Assembly (NCBI GenBank): GCA_016202845.1 | Contig: JACQNW010000069.1 | Location: forward strand, 1 to 8,115 | Length of the DNA stretch: 8,115 bases | Source: Candidatus Aenigmatarchaeota archaeon | GTDB taxonomy: Archaea; Aenigmatarchaeota; Aenigmatarchaeia; GW2011-AR5 | Direction of reading: 5' to 3' | Shown: in pieces, positions 1 through 4,353 of the stretch | How the letters are laid out: every line of letters starts with the position of its first letter | Position numbering within the stretch: position 1 is the first letter of the stretch | Program-made: the position numbers and the translations under genes | The notes under the pieces: model-generated | Told to the model about the DNA's origin: nothing | What the model saw: only the letters and a program-made list of their open reading frames with translations | The model's database searches: none

Positions 1-12
1 ATATATATATAA
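1..12 (+). promoter_or_regulatory. TATA-rich promoter element, cut by the window edge
   Basis: An alternating AT run ending in TATAAA opens the window. Its centre lies about 25 nt before the GTG at 31 and about 16 nt before the GTG at 22, so it could serve as the TATA box of the first gene and would favour the later GTG if the mRNA is leaderless. Upstream sequence is missing. Confidence 0.35.
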
Positions 13-21
13 ACAGAAAAA

Positions 22-300
22 GTGATATGTGTGGCAATTGTACTAGATGAATGGCTTAACATACTAATAAACGGAAAGCCAACAAGCTTTACAATCCACA
101 TAAGGGACGAGCTTGATCAGTATAGAAAGGACACGCTTTTCGCCTGCAAAATTATTGATGAGGGCGAAAAAAAGCTCGTCTCGGGAAAGGAAAACAGGTA
201 CGAATCACGGCTTGCGGCAGGAAATGATGTGTGGATAGTAGTTTGGTTTGATATGGATGAGTGCATATTGCTGAAACATATTGGAAAAGAGAAAAGGTGA
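22..300 (+). CDS. Small hypothetical protein, candidate toxin paired with a zinc-finger/AbrB antitoxin
   Basis: This encodes up to 92 residues. An in-frame stop at 10-12 leaves GTG codons at 22 and 31 as possible starts and no ATG, so the start is uncertain. The body shows a charged helix (HIRDELDQYRKD), an Arg-containing central strand (ENRYESRLAAG), a hydrophobic strand (DVWIVVWFD) and a final strand ending HIGKEKR. That order recalls RelE/DUF4258-type small toxins, but I cannot assign the family from motifs. The main argument is context: the next gene starts 5 nt downstream and is a YgiT-type zinc finger fused to AbrB, an antitoxin type usually placed after its toxin, as in mqsRA. Toxin function is inferred. 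Confidence 0.55.
   Translation: MICVAIVLDEWLNILINGKPTSFTIHIRDELDQYRKDTLFACKIIDEGEKKLVSGKENRYESRLAAGNDVWIVVWFDMDECILLKHIGKEKR
295..300 (+). promoter_or_regulatory. Ribosome binding site AGGTGA of the zinc-finger/AbrB gene
   Basis: AGGTGA ends at the stop codon of the preceding gene and lies 5 nt before the ATG at 306. It fits the anti-Shine-Dalgarno of archaeal 16S rRNA and decides the start at 306 over the ATGs at 261 and 321. Confidence 0.7.
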
Positions 301-305
301 AGTTT

Positions 306-623
306 ATGCCGGTCAAAAAAATGACAAAGTGTGTGTGCGGAGGTTTATTGAAAGATGAATCGCTGGTGAAGAACGGCGTTAAGCTTTCAGTACAGAAGTG
401 CGTAAAATGCGGCGAGATTTACATACCAGGCTCTGAAATGATGCGCTATGACATCATAAAAGGCACAAGCCCCATGGTCAGGAAAATACGAAAATCCGGC
501 GATTCGCTTATAATCACAGTGCCAAAGCAGATAGTCGAGAAGTTTAACGCGCATGATGGCGATTACATAACTTTTGAGCCGAACGAAAAAGAAGTCAGAA
601 TAAAGATAATTCATGCAGAATAG
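306..623 (+). CDS. YgiT-type zinc finger plus AbrB/SpoVT-domain antitoxin
   Basis: This 105-residue protein has two parts. Residues 9-36 form a zinc finger with the pattern C9-x-C11-G ... C32-x-x-C35-G-E, typical of YgiT/MqsA-type antitoxins. Residues about 57-102 form a swapped-hairpin AbrB domain (VRKIRKSGDSLIITVPKQIV, then a DGD turn and a terminal strand), which would bind operator DNA as a dimer. In MqsA-like proteins the zinc finger contacts the toxin and a separate domain binds DNA; here that second domain is AbrB rather than Xre-type HTH. The 5-nt gap to the upstream 92-codon gene indicates one operon, probably autoregulated. The start at 306 is supported by AGGTGA. Confidence 0.8.
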   Translation: MPVKKMTKCVCGGLLKDESLVKNGVKLSVQKCVKCGEIYIPGSEMMRYDIIKGTSPMVRKIRKSGDSLIITVPKQIVEKFNAHDGDYITFEPNEKEVRIKIIHAE

Positions 624-652
624 AATGAAAATACAGCAGGCTTCAGACTTTG

Positions 653-778
653 TCAATATTTGAATTTAGTGCGGTGCTTCTTTGACAGTTCCGCGGATTT
701 TTTCCACGCAGCTTCCAGCTCAGGCTCATCAAAAACAGCCTTCTTCTTGCCATTGGGATTTGACTTCATATTAACCAT
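653..778 (-). CDS. Candidate 41-residue basic microprotein
   Basis: A short minus-strand frame encodes 41 residues from the ATG at 776-778, or 38 from a second in-frame ATG at 767-769. It is rich in Lys and Glu, has a helix-like stretch (EPELEAAWKKSAELSKKH) and a basic tail ending TKFKY. There are no Cys residues, membrane segment or known motif that I recognise. A TATA-like box on the same strand at 803-811 is 25-29 nt upstream of the longer start, right for a leaderless transcript. It follows the 97-codon minus-strand gene by 37 nt. The amino-acid composition looks protein-like, but a frame this short can occur by chance. Confidence 0.4.
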   Translation of the reverse strand: MVNMKSNPNGKKKAVFDEPELEAAWKKSAELSKKHRTKFKY

Positions 779-802
779 CTTGCATGTTAATTTATTTCAA
801 AA

Positions 803-811
803 CTATAAAAA
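803..811 (-). promoter_or_regulatory. TATA box for the 41-codon minus-strand gene
   Basis: The minus strand reads TTTTTATAG here, centred about 29 nt before the ATG at 778. No Shine-Dalgarno lies between, which fits leaderless expression. Confidence 0.4.
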
Positions 812-815
812 TGGC

Positions 816-1109
816 TTATAAATAACCTGACATCACTTTCTTTGTATAACATTTGCCTTTTGCTGTAATTGTTGCATTGCAGGTATAACATCCACCAAAT
901 GATTTGCCGGGTTTGTATGCAATTTTAACAATAATTTTTTCTATATCACTGAGGTTAATTTTGAATTTATCAATTTCTGAAAGAAACCATTTTTTGTACT
1001 GTGCTATTGTGGCTTTTACAGTTTTACTCATTAAATCTTCTGGCTTAATGGTTTCTTTCAATAAGCCTATTTCGAACAACTTTGTTTTTCCAACGGGCAA
1101 AGATTCCAT
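816..1109 (-). CDS. Hypothetical protein with a Cys-containing C-terminal region
   Basis: This encodes 97 residues from the ATG at 1107-1109; an in-frame TAG 9 nt further upstream blocks extension. The middle is helical and charged (residues about 29-60). The C-terminal third is strand-like with a GGCYTC pair and a further Cys in KGKCYTKK, so three Cys could bind a metal or be redox-active, but no family is recognised. The first codons run antisense to the start of a methyltransferase fragment on the plus strand, so the N-terminus may be recent: the ORF could be the C-terminal part of a longer protein cut by a rearrangement and restarted at a chance ATG. A weak TTTAAG element lies about 25 nt upstream of the start. 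Confidence 0.55.
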   Translation of the reverse strand: MESLPVGKTKLFEIGLLKETIKPEDLMSKTVKATIAQYKKWFLSEIDKFKINLSDIEKIIVKIAYKPGKSFGGCYTCNATITAKGKCYTKKVMSGYL

Positions 1110-1273
1110 ATGTTGGAGCTATTGTCTATTTTCTTAAATCTATTCCTTGGATTGTTGAAGGTTTTAATGTTGAAAAGAACTTGCATCATTTGCTTATGCT
1201 GCAAGATAGAATTGATAAACATAAAAAACTAATATTCACACAAAGCAGATTTCTGATAAAAGCGTCAAAATAA
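1082..1273 (+). pseudogene. C-terminal fragment of a class I SAM-dependent methyltransferase
   Basis: The frame from about 1103 to the TAA at 1271-1273 reads like the C-terminal tail of a widespread class I SAM methyltransferase group: YVGAIVYFLKSIPW, then a GFNVEK segment, then an ending SRFLIKASK. Family members typically end with a VGAxVYYLKxIPWQxPxFxVxKY segment and close on HRFLIxAxK (recalled pattern, not searched). The SAM-binding part (GxGxG and acidic loop) is absent. Upstream the frame meets a stop at 1046-1048, and the only start is a TTG at 1082 without a ribosome site. The fragment is therefore best read as a decayed stump, cut near 1100 where it meets the opposing minus-strand gene. 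Confidence 0.6.
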
Positions 1274-1309
1274 TTTTATTCATCAACCAATTTATACCTG
1301 TACAAAACA

Positions 1310-1317
1310 TTTAAATA
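1310..1317 (+). promoter_or_regulatory. TATA box TTTAAATA of the winged-helix gene
   Basis: TTTAAATA follows an A-rich ACAAAACA stretch that could act as the TFB-recognition element. It is centred about 24 nt before the ATG at 1337, so the mRNA is probably leaderless. Confidence 0.6.
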
Positions 1318-1336
1318 GTTATATAAACTTATATAA

Positions 1337-1603
1337 ATGATGAAAACAGATATTTTGCACTATCCAAGGCTGGATACAGTGATAATGGTAGAAGAAACTA
1401 TCCAAAAACTAAAATACTACCCAACAAAAACAGAATTATGGAAGGCATTGCCAAAAAAGGTTATGTACCAGACATTCTGCATGATACTTGATTATCTGAT
1501 AAGCCTGAACAAAATAATAATAGATAAGGATGGCAGAATAGTCTGGATTTGGAACCCTGAACTTATAAAAAGCATCACGCAAAAAGGGCCGATTCTTAAA
1601 TGA
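1337..1603 (+). CDS. Small winged-helix protein, likely antitoxin-type regulator
   Basis: This 88-residue protein begins MMKTDILHYPRLDTVIMVEE. The order of elements is a short N-terminal strand, helix (VIMVEETIQKL), second helix (KTELWKALP), recognition-like helix (KVMYQTFCMILDYLISLNK), then a beta wing (IIIDKDGRIVWIWNP). This matches a recurrent group of small archaeal winged-helix proteins with an LDTVxMVE start and an IVWIxNP wing. Its stop overlaps the start of a short frame (ATGA at 1600-1603) resembling the first residues of archaeal RelE-like toxins, so it is probably the surviving DNA-binding antitoxin of a TA pair. The fold call is firm; the antitoxin role is inferred from context. 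Confidence 0.75.
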   Translation: MMKTDILHYPRLDTVIMVEETIQKLKYYPTKTELWKALPKKVMYQTFCMILDYLISLNKIIIDKDGRIVWIWNPELIKSITQKGPILK

Positions 1604-1653
1604 CAGAAATATTCGTCGGATTTATTGATGAGAAAACAAAGCAGGAATATTAA
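1600..1653 (+). pseudogene. 17-codon N-terminal remnant of a RelE-like toxin gene
   Basis: The ATG overlaps the stop of the winged-helix gene in an ATGA junction, the usual coupling in TA operons. The peptide begins MTEIFVGFIDEKTKQEY and ends at TAA. Archaeal RelE-like toxins often start with a short strand of type FVxFVDExxKxxYE leading into a Lys-rich helix (recalled pattern), so this looks like the first strand-turn-helix of such a toxin with everything after it lost. Only 7 nt separate its stop from the end of the opposing DUF2283 gene, which suggests the body of the toxin was deleted when that module came to lie here. It could instead be a very short functional peptide, but the coupling argues for a remnant. 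Confidence 0.5.
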
Positions 1654-1660
1654 ACAACAA

Positions 1661-1903
1661 TCAGCCTTTAACAGCGCTGCTTATTTCAATATTAACAGGC
1701 AGGTTGATCTTCATGTCTTTTTCTGCTCTTTTCCTGAAGCTTAGAATAGCTATGCCTGTCACTTTACCTGTTTTTTCATCTATTCTTTCAGCTACGCCTT
1801 CGCCTACATCTTTGAAGTAGCCTTCTGTATATTCGCCTATATTTATCTCCAGAAAGTCCCCTTCTTCATCATAATATAATTGCATTTGCCCTTTCATTTT
1901 CAT
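1661..1903 (-). CDS. DUF2283 family protein
   Basis: This 80-residue protein carries the DUF2283 signature: an N-terminal YYDEEGDFLEINIG segment, a central strand pair, and a DEKTGKVTGIAILSFRKR segment near residues 42-59. DUF2283 proteins are small beta-rich proteins of unknown biochemistry, often encoded directly after a small nuclease-fold or RelE-like gene. That arrangement is seen here: the ATG overlaps the TGA of the upstream gene (ATGA, 1900-1903). An antitoxin-like or accessory role is inferred from this coupling. An alternative start is the Met at residue 3 or 7. Confidence 0.82.
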   Translation of the reverse strand: MKMKGQMQLYYDEEGDFLEINIGEYTEGYFKDVGEGVAERIDEKTGKVTGIAILSFRKRAEKDMKINLPVNIEISSAVKG

Positions 1904-2190
1904 ATGTTCACCACAAAGTAGGCTGTTATAACAAAGCCTTCTCCATTCAAATATTTGACTGCGACCCTTAAATATCTTGCTTTCGATTTTCTGTTTTTAT
2001 GGTGTGTATAATAAAGCCTTATAGCAGGGTCAATGGAATACTGCGCCATTTTGTCCGGGTTTTTAACAGTCTGCTCAATTAGCTGCAGGCTGTTCTGCAT
2101 TTCCGGGTGTTTCAGAATATGTTTGTACCTTTCATCTGTAAGATATACGAGTTTGCCGCTTCTGTCTTTCACTTCCAGAACTCTTGCCAT
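1900..2190 (-). CDS. Small BECR/RelE-like fold protein, candidate toxin paired with DUF2283
   Basis: This 96-residue protein begins with a strand and a KLVYLTDERYKHILKHPEM segment. It continues with a helix (residues about 33-44), a DPAIRLYYTHHKNRK segment, a strand (ARYLRVAVKYL) and an ending FVITAYFVVNI. The order TDERxxHIxxxHPEM, xxDPxxRLYY, LxVxVK, GFVxTAY recalls small proteins annotated as PBECR-type (Barnase-EndoU-ColicinE5/D-RelE-like) nuclease folds, commonly adjacent to DUF2283. His24, Arg58 and the YYTHH segment are possible active-site residues (inference). It lies upstream of and overlaps DUF2283. A TTTTTATT box at 2211-2218 is about 24 nt before the ATG, suggesting a leaderless operon. 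Confidence 0.7.
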   Translation of the reverse strand: MARVLEVKDRSGKLVYLTDERYKHILKHPEMQNSLQLIEQTVKNPDKMAQYSIDPAIRLYYTHHKNRKSKARYLRVAVKYLNGEGFVITAYFVVNI

Positions 2191-2210
2191 GAAATTATTT
2201 TGCTGGAAAC

Positions 2211-2218
2211 AATAAAAA
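2211..2218 (-). promoter_or_regulatory. TATA-like box of the BECR-like/DUF2283 operon
   Basis: The minus strand reads TTTTTATT, centred about 24 nt before the ATG at 2190. A stronger-looking TATATATT at 2263-2270 would instead give a leader of roughly 50 nt, so the choice is open. Confidence 0.4.
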
Positions 2219-2298
2219 GCACAGCGTCATAATTGAATTTATCTGAAATTTCAAACTAGTTTTAATATATAATTGAGAAAATCAGATTTATTACAAAT

Positions 2299-2625
2299 TC
2301 ATTTCAGAGGCAGAAAAACAACGTTATTTTTCAAATCTTCTGGTTTGAACAACAAACAAATGACTTCAGTCTCTTTTATTATGCTCCCAACAGATAGAAA
2401 TTTTGGTATAAATATGATGCCAGAGTGCTTTGCTCCTTTGGCATGCAACCTAAGAAAATCAGAATCCCTGGTAATTACAGCCCGCTTATCTTTTTCTGCT
2501 AACTCTAGTATTTCCGTATCGCTAAGCCCTTTTTTGCCTATTCCGTCTATTGATACTATATCTATTCGTTCTTTTAGCGCTGTTACTATGGATATTTCTA
2601 TATGTTCATCGGTTAGAAATTTCAT
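2299..2625 (-). CDS. DUF5615 family PIN-like toxin
   Basis: This 108-residue protein fits the compact PIN-like DUF5615 family. It opens with MKFLTDEHIE (Asp6), has a helix with LSDTEILELAEK (Asp36) and then the hallmark AVITRDSDFLRL (Asp54, Asp56), followed by GIIFIP, a helix and a final strand VVFLPL. These acidic residues would coordinate metal for RNase activity, as in PIN toxins, and all appear present. The start overlaps the end of the DUF433 gene by 20 nt in another frame, so the two are translationally coupled. Length is normal for the family, so the toxin looks intact. Activity is inferred from family. Confidence 0.87.
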   Translation of the reverse strand: MKFLTDEHIEISIVTALKERIDIVSIDGIGKKGLSDTEILELAEKDKRAVITRDSDFLRLHAKGAKHSGIIFIPKFLSVGSIIKETEVICLLFKPEDLKNNVVFLPLK

Positions 2626-2905
2626 GGGTGCTCATTTCTTTTCTAAATTTTTCGACAAATTCTTCGTCCTTTCTTATTTCTTTCTCTATCTCTTCCACAT
2701 GAGCATAGTAATATGCAAGCGCAACATGAACATCAGAAACAGATATGCGAAATTCGTTTGCAATTATGGCAGGAGATTCGTTTAATACGATATATTTTTC
2801 TACTATGTCCCTGACTCTAATTCTAGTATCGACTATTCTTGCGCTTCCTGACATTATTTTATCTTTTATAATTCTTGATGTTTTTTGAAGTGATCCAATC
2901 ATCAT
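2606..2905 (-). CDS. DUF433 family antitoxin
   Basis: This 99-residue protein shows the DUF433 pattern: KIMSGSARIVDTRIRVRDIVEKY (residues about 16-38, where relatives read IMxGxPxIxGTRIPV), then a helix and a helix-turn-helix-like SVSDVHVALAYYYAH. A highly charged C-terminal tail (EEIEKEIRKDEEFVEKFRKE) likely wraps the DUF5615 toxin encoded next. It should bind its own promoter and neutralise the toxin, as known for DUF433/DUF5615 pairs. The TATAAAAA box at 2924-2931 lies about 23 nt from the ATG, supporting a leaderless start at 2905 (a second Met follows immediately). The A of this ATG is also the last base of the TAA ending the RelE remnant upstream. Confidence 0.85.
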   Translation of the reverse strand: MMIGSLQKTSRIIKDKIMSGSARIVDTRIRVRDIVEKYIVLNESPAIIANEFRISVSDVHVALAYYYAHVEEIEKEIRKDEEFVEKFRKEMSTHEISNR

Positions 2906-3034
2906 TATAATTCAAATCGATCCTTTTTATAGCTTGCCAAGCTTTCTACTTTTTCCATAATTCTGGTAGCAACTTGCTTTTCTGCATCTCTCAGAAATTT
3001 CTTTGCTGCGGAAAGAATTTGATGTTAAATATCT
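2905..3034 (-). pseudogene. Frameshifted, truncated RelE-like toxin remnant
   Basis: Right after the RelB-like gene (stop at 3035) the minus strand reads, from an ATA codon at 3030-3032, IFNIKFFPQQRNF and then a stop. A neighbouring frame then gives AAKKFLRDAEKQVATRIMEK followed by VESLASYKKDRFEL and a TAA at 2905-2907. Joined across a single-nucleotide shift near 3010-3015, this is the classic RelE N-terminus: beta strand, helix AKKFLRxxxKxVxxRIxxKIExL. The start codon is ATA instead of ATG, the frame is broken, and the C-terminal beta sheet with the catalytic residues is missing. It is clearly dead as a toxin; its segment now also hosts the promoter of the DUF433 gene. Confidence 0.75.
2924..2931 (-). 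promoter_or_regulatory. TATA box TATAAAAA of the DUF433/DUF5615 operon
   Basis: TATAAAAA on the minus strand is centred about 23 nt before the ATG at 2905, giving a leaderless start. It lies inside the coding remnant of the RelE pseudogene. Confidence 0.55.
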
Positions 3035-3235
3035 CTACAACCCGAGTTCTTTTTTTAGTTCTGAAAACGGAGTTGTTTTGCCTTCTTTCAGTTCTTTCAT
3101 GCTTTGTTCAAATCTTTTGGACTCTTCTGTAGTCATAATAGCATCTGGGTCAAACATGTGTGTTTTGATAAAGTCTAATTCTGACCTTATTTCCTTAAGC
3201 TCTTTCAAAACTTTTGCGTCTGTCATAACTGTCAT
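3035..3235 (-). CDS. RelB-like antitoxin, orphaned
   Basis: This 66-residue acidic protein has an N-terminal helix (VLKELKEIRSELDFIKTHM), a PDAIMTTEESKRFEQ segment and a tail ending ELKKELGL. This layout is typical of archaeal small antitoxins encoded just before RelE-family toxins. The toxin that should follow is present only as a frameshifted remnant two bases downstream, so this gene appears to be an orphan antitoxin. Met at 3235 gives the longest product; Met at 3226 is about 24 nt from a TTAAAAA element at 3248-3254 and would fit a leaderless start better. Orphan antitoxins may persist as repressors or anti-addiction factors (inference). Confidence 0.72.
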   Translation of the reverse strand: MTVMTDAKVLKELKEIRSELDFIKTHMFDPDAIMTTEESKRFEQSMKELKEGKTTPFSELKKELGL

Positions 3236-3286
3236 TTGTTTTATATGTTTTTAAGGCTTTTTGCCATAAGAAATTGTTAGATACAA

Positions 3287-3580
3287 ATGCCAGCATATTA
3301 CGTAATCGAAGCTTCGTATGGTCCGCGCGTCGAAGAAACCGGATTAAGACATGGCATATTAGAAGCAAAAAATCCAGAAACAGCAATAGCAAGAACACGA
3401 AATGACTTCGATACTTATGGCCATGAGCGCGTTGAAGTTTTTGCTAATGAAGCGGATTATAGAGCAAAAATACCGCCACTAGCAATGTGGGAGAACAAAG
3501 AATCATTAGCGCGCGTTGTTCGATATCCAGGAGTTCGCAGAAAATTTGAAGCTTTTTTTGTGACGCCTCTACCTCAATAA
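3287..3580 (+). CDS. Hypothetical protein, unknown family
   Basis: This 97-residue protein is not recognised. It opens with a strand (AYYVIEASYG), has a helix (PETAIARTRNDFDTYG), a strand (ERVEVFA), an NEADYRAKIP segment and an Arg-rich C-terminal part (SLARVVRYPGVRRKFEAFF). A small alpha/beta fold is plausible; there are no Cys clusters or membrane segments. Arg codons are often CGN (CGC, CGA) here, whereas the neighbouring TA genes mostly use AGA/AGG, so it may have a different origin. It is divergently transcribed from the RelB-like gene; AT-rich elements at 3239-3256 could serve both directions. No Shine-Dalgarno precedes the ATG. Confidence 0.65.
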   Translation: MPAYYVIEASYGPRVEETGLRHGILEAKNPETAIARTRNDFDTYGHERVEVFANEADYRAKIPPLAMWENKESLARVVRYPGVRRKFEAFFVTPLPQ

Positions 3581-3591
3581 TCTTAATGGTT

Positions 3592-3597
3592 TTTTGC
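3592..3597 (+). terminator. Oligo-T terminator candidate
   Basis: A run of six T follows the stop of the 97-codon gene by about 11 nt. Archaeal termination mainly needs T tracts in the non-template strand, so this is a plausible terminator; no hairpin is seen. Confidence 0.3.
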
Positions 3598-3639
3598 AGC
3601 TTTTGAACTTATTCCGAAAAATCCGTTTAGTTTTAATAA

Positions 3640-4170
3640 TTAATTGCTCATCTGGTGGAGTTTGGCAATTCTGTTGAGATTTTTGACATAAGGCGCTTTT
3701 ACTGGAATTTTCTTTATTTTGCCTTTTGAATGCTCGTATCCCTGAACAGTAACATAATACCCGTCCACGCTGCCTTGGAGCTGCCTGTTTGTGTATTTCC
3801 ACCGCTTTGGTTTTTTATACCCTTTCTCGATTACGACCAGTACAGACACGTCTGTGGCTGTTTCTTTCATGTCTTTTTTGTCTGTGAGGCTTAACTTATA
3901 CGGCCCGTCCGGGTGGGAGTGAAAATCGCCCACTAGGCGGTATTTTGAGACCCTTGTAAGGAGGCTGTTTATTCGTTTTTCTGTCCTGTCGTCTATATCT
4001 ATGGACTCATATCCCCTCTTGGCTTTCTGGAAATTGATTGCGTACCGGATATAGTATGTTTTGCCTCTTTTGACGCCCAGAAGCATTCCTAACGCTTCTT
4101 TCTTGTAAACTTCTATAGAGGAAACCAGCATGTTGATAAGAGCCGGGTTTCTTATGACAATTTTTGACAT
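3640..4170 (-). CDS. Stand-alone JAMM/MPN-domain (Mov34-type) metalloprotease-like protein
   Basis: This 176-residue protein is a single MPN domain with the full JAMM signature: Glu25 in KKEALGMLLG, then H84-S-H86 followed after seven residues by S94-x-x-D97 (FHSHPDGPYKLSLTD). These are the zinc ligands and catalytic Glu of deubiquitinase-like and Cys/thiocarboxylate-cleaving enzymes. Prokaryotic relatives remove ubiquitin-like SAMP/ThiS-type tags or C-terminal tails of sulfur carriers. The region after residue about 120 is Lys/Tyr-rich and does not match a known extra domain. No ubiquitin-like, E1- or E2-like gene is seen nearby, so the substrate is unknown. A TTATATAG box at 4192-4199 is 25 nt upstream of the ATG. 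Confidence 0.85.
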   Translation of the reverse strand: MSKIVIRNPALINMLVSSIEVYKKEALGMLLGVKRGKTYYIRYAINFQKAKRGYESIDIDDRTEKRINSLLTRVSKYRLVGDFHSHPDGPYKLSLTDKKDMKETATDVSVLVVIEKGYKKPKRWKYTNRQLQGSVDGYYVTVQGYEHSKGKIKKIPVKAPYVKNLNRIAKLHQMSN

Positions 4171-4191
4171 GCCTTCTTTAGCAGCAACAAA

Positions 4192-4199
4192 CTATATAA
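4192..4199 (-). promoter_or_regulatory. TATA box TTATATAG of the JAMM gene
   Basis: The minus strand reads TTATATAG, centred about 25 nt before the ATG at 4170. A weak GAAGG also precedes the ATG, but it would lie at the very start of the transcript. Confidence 0.5.
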
Positions 4200-4322
4200 T
4201 GATTTTTCGATTGTTATTGTCCAGTGAGACCATATATATAAGTTTCTCTTGACAGAAATAAATACATATATTATAGAATATAGTTTATGGGACATTAATA
4301 AGGATTTTCAACATCGAATATC

Positions 4323-4330
4323 TTTAAATA
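4323..4330 (+). promoter_or_regulatory. TATA box TTTAAATA of the methyltransferase gene
   Basis: TTTAAATA is centred about 27 nt before the GTG at 4354. Transcription would begin at or just before the GTG, leaving both GTG 4354 and ATG 4363 possible. The rest of the roughly 180-nt gap from 4171 is AT-rich with other TATA-like stretches (4234-4241, 4265-4275) and no further gene that I can support. Confidence 0.5.
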
Positions 4331-4353
4331 TAAAATAATACTATTATATAGTA

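Noticed and set aside
387..656. Minus-strand open frame of 89 codons
   Set aside because: It lies antisense to the well-supported zinc-finger/AbrB gene and shows no protein-like motif.
904..1137. Plus-strand hydrophobic frame of 77 codons
   Set aside because: It is antisense to the 97-codon minus-strand protein; its apparent membrane-like composition comes from the reverse of AT-rich coding sequence.
2273..2785. Long plus-strand frame of 170 codons
   Set aside because: It covers the DUF5615 and DUF433 genes in antisense. Its Ser/Phe-rich composition is a shadow of their codons, and those two genes carry clear family signatures.
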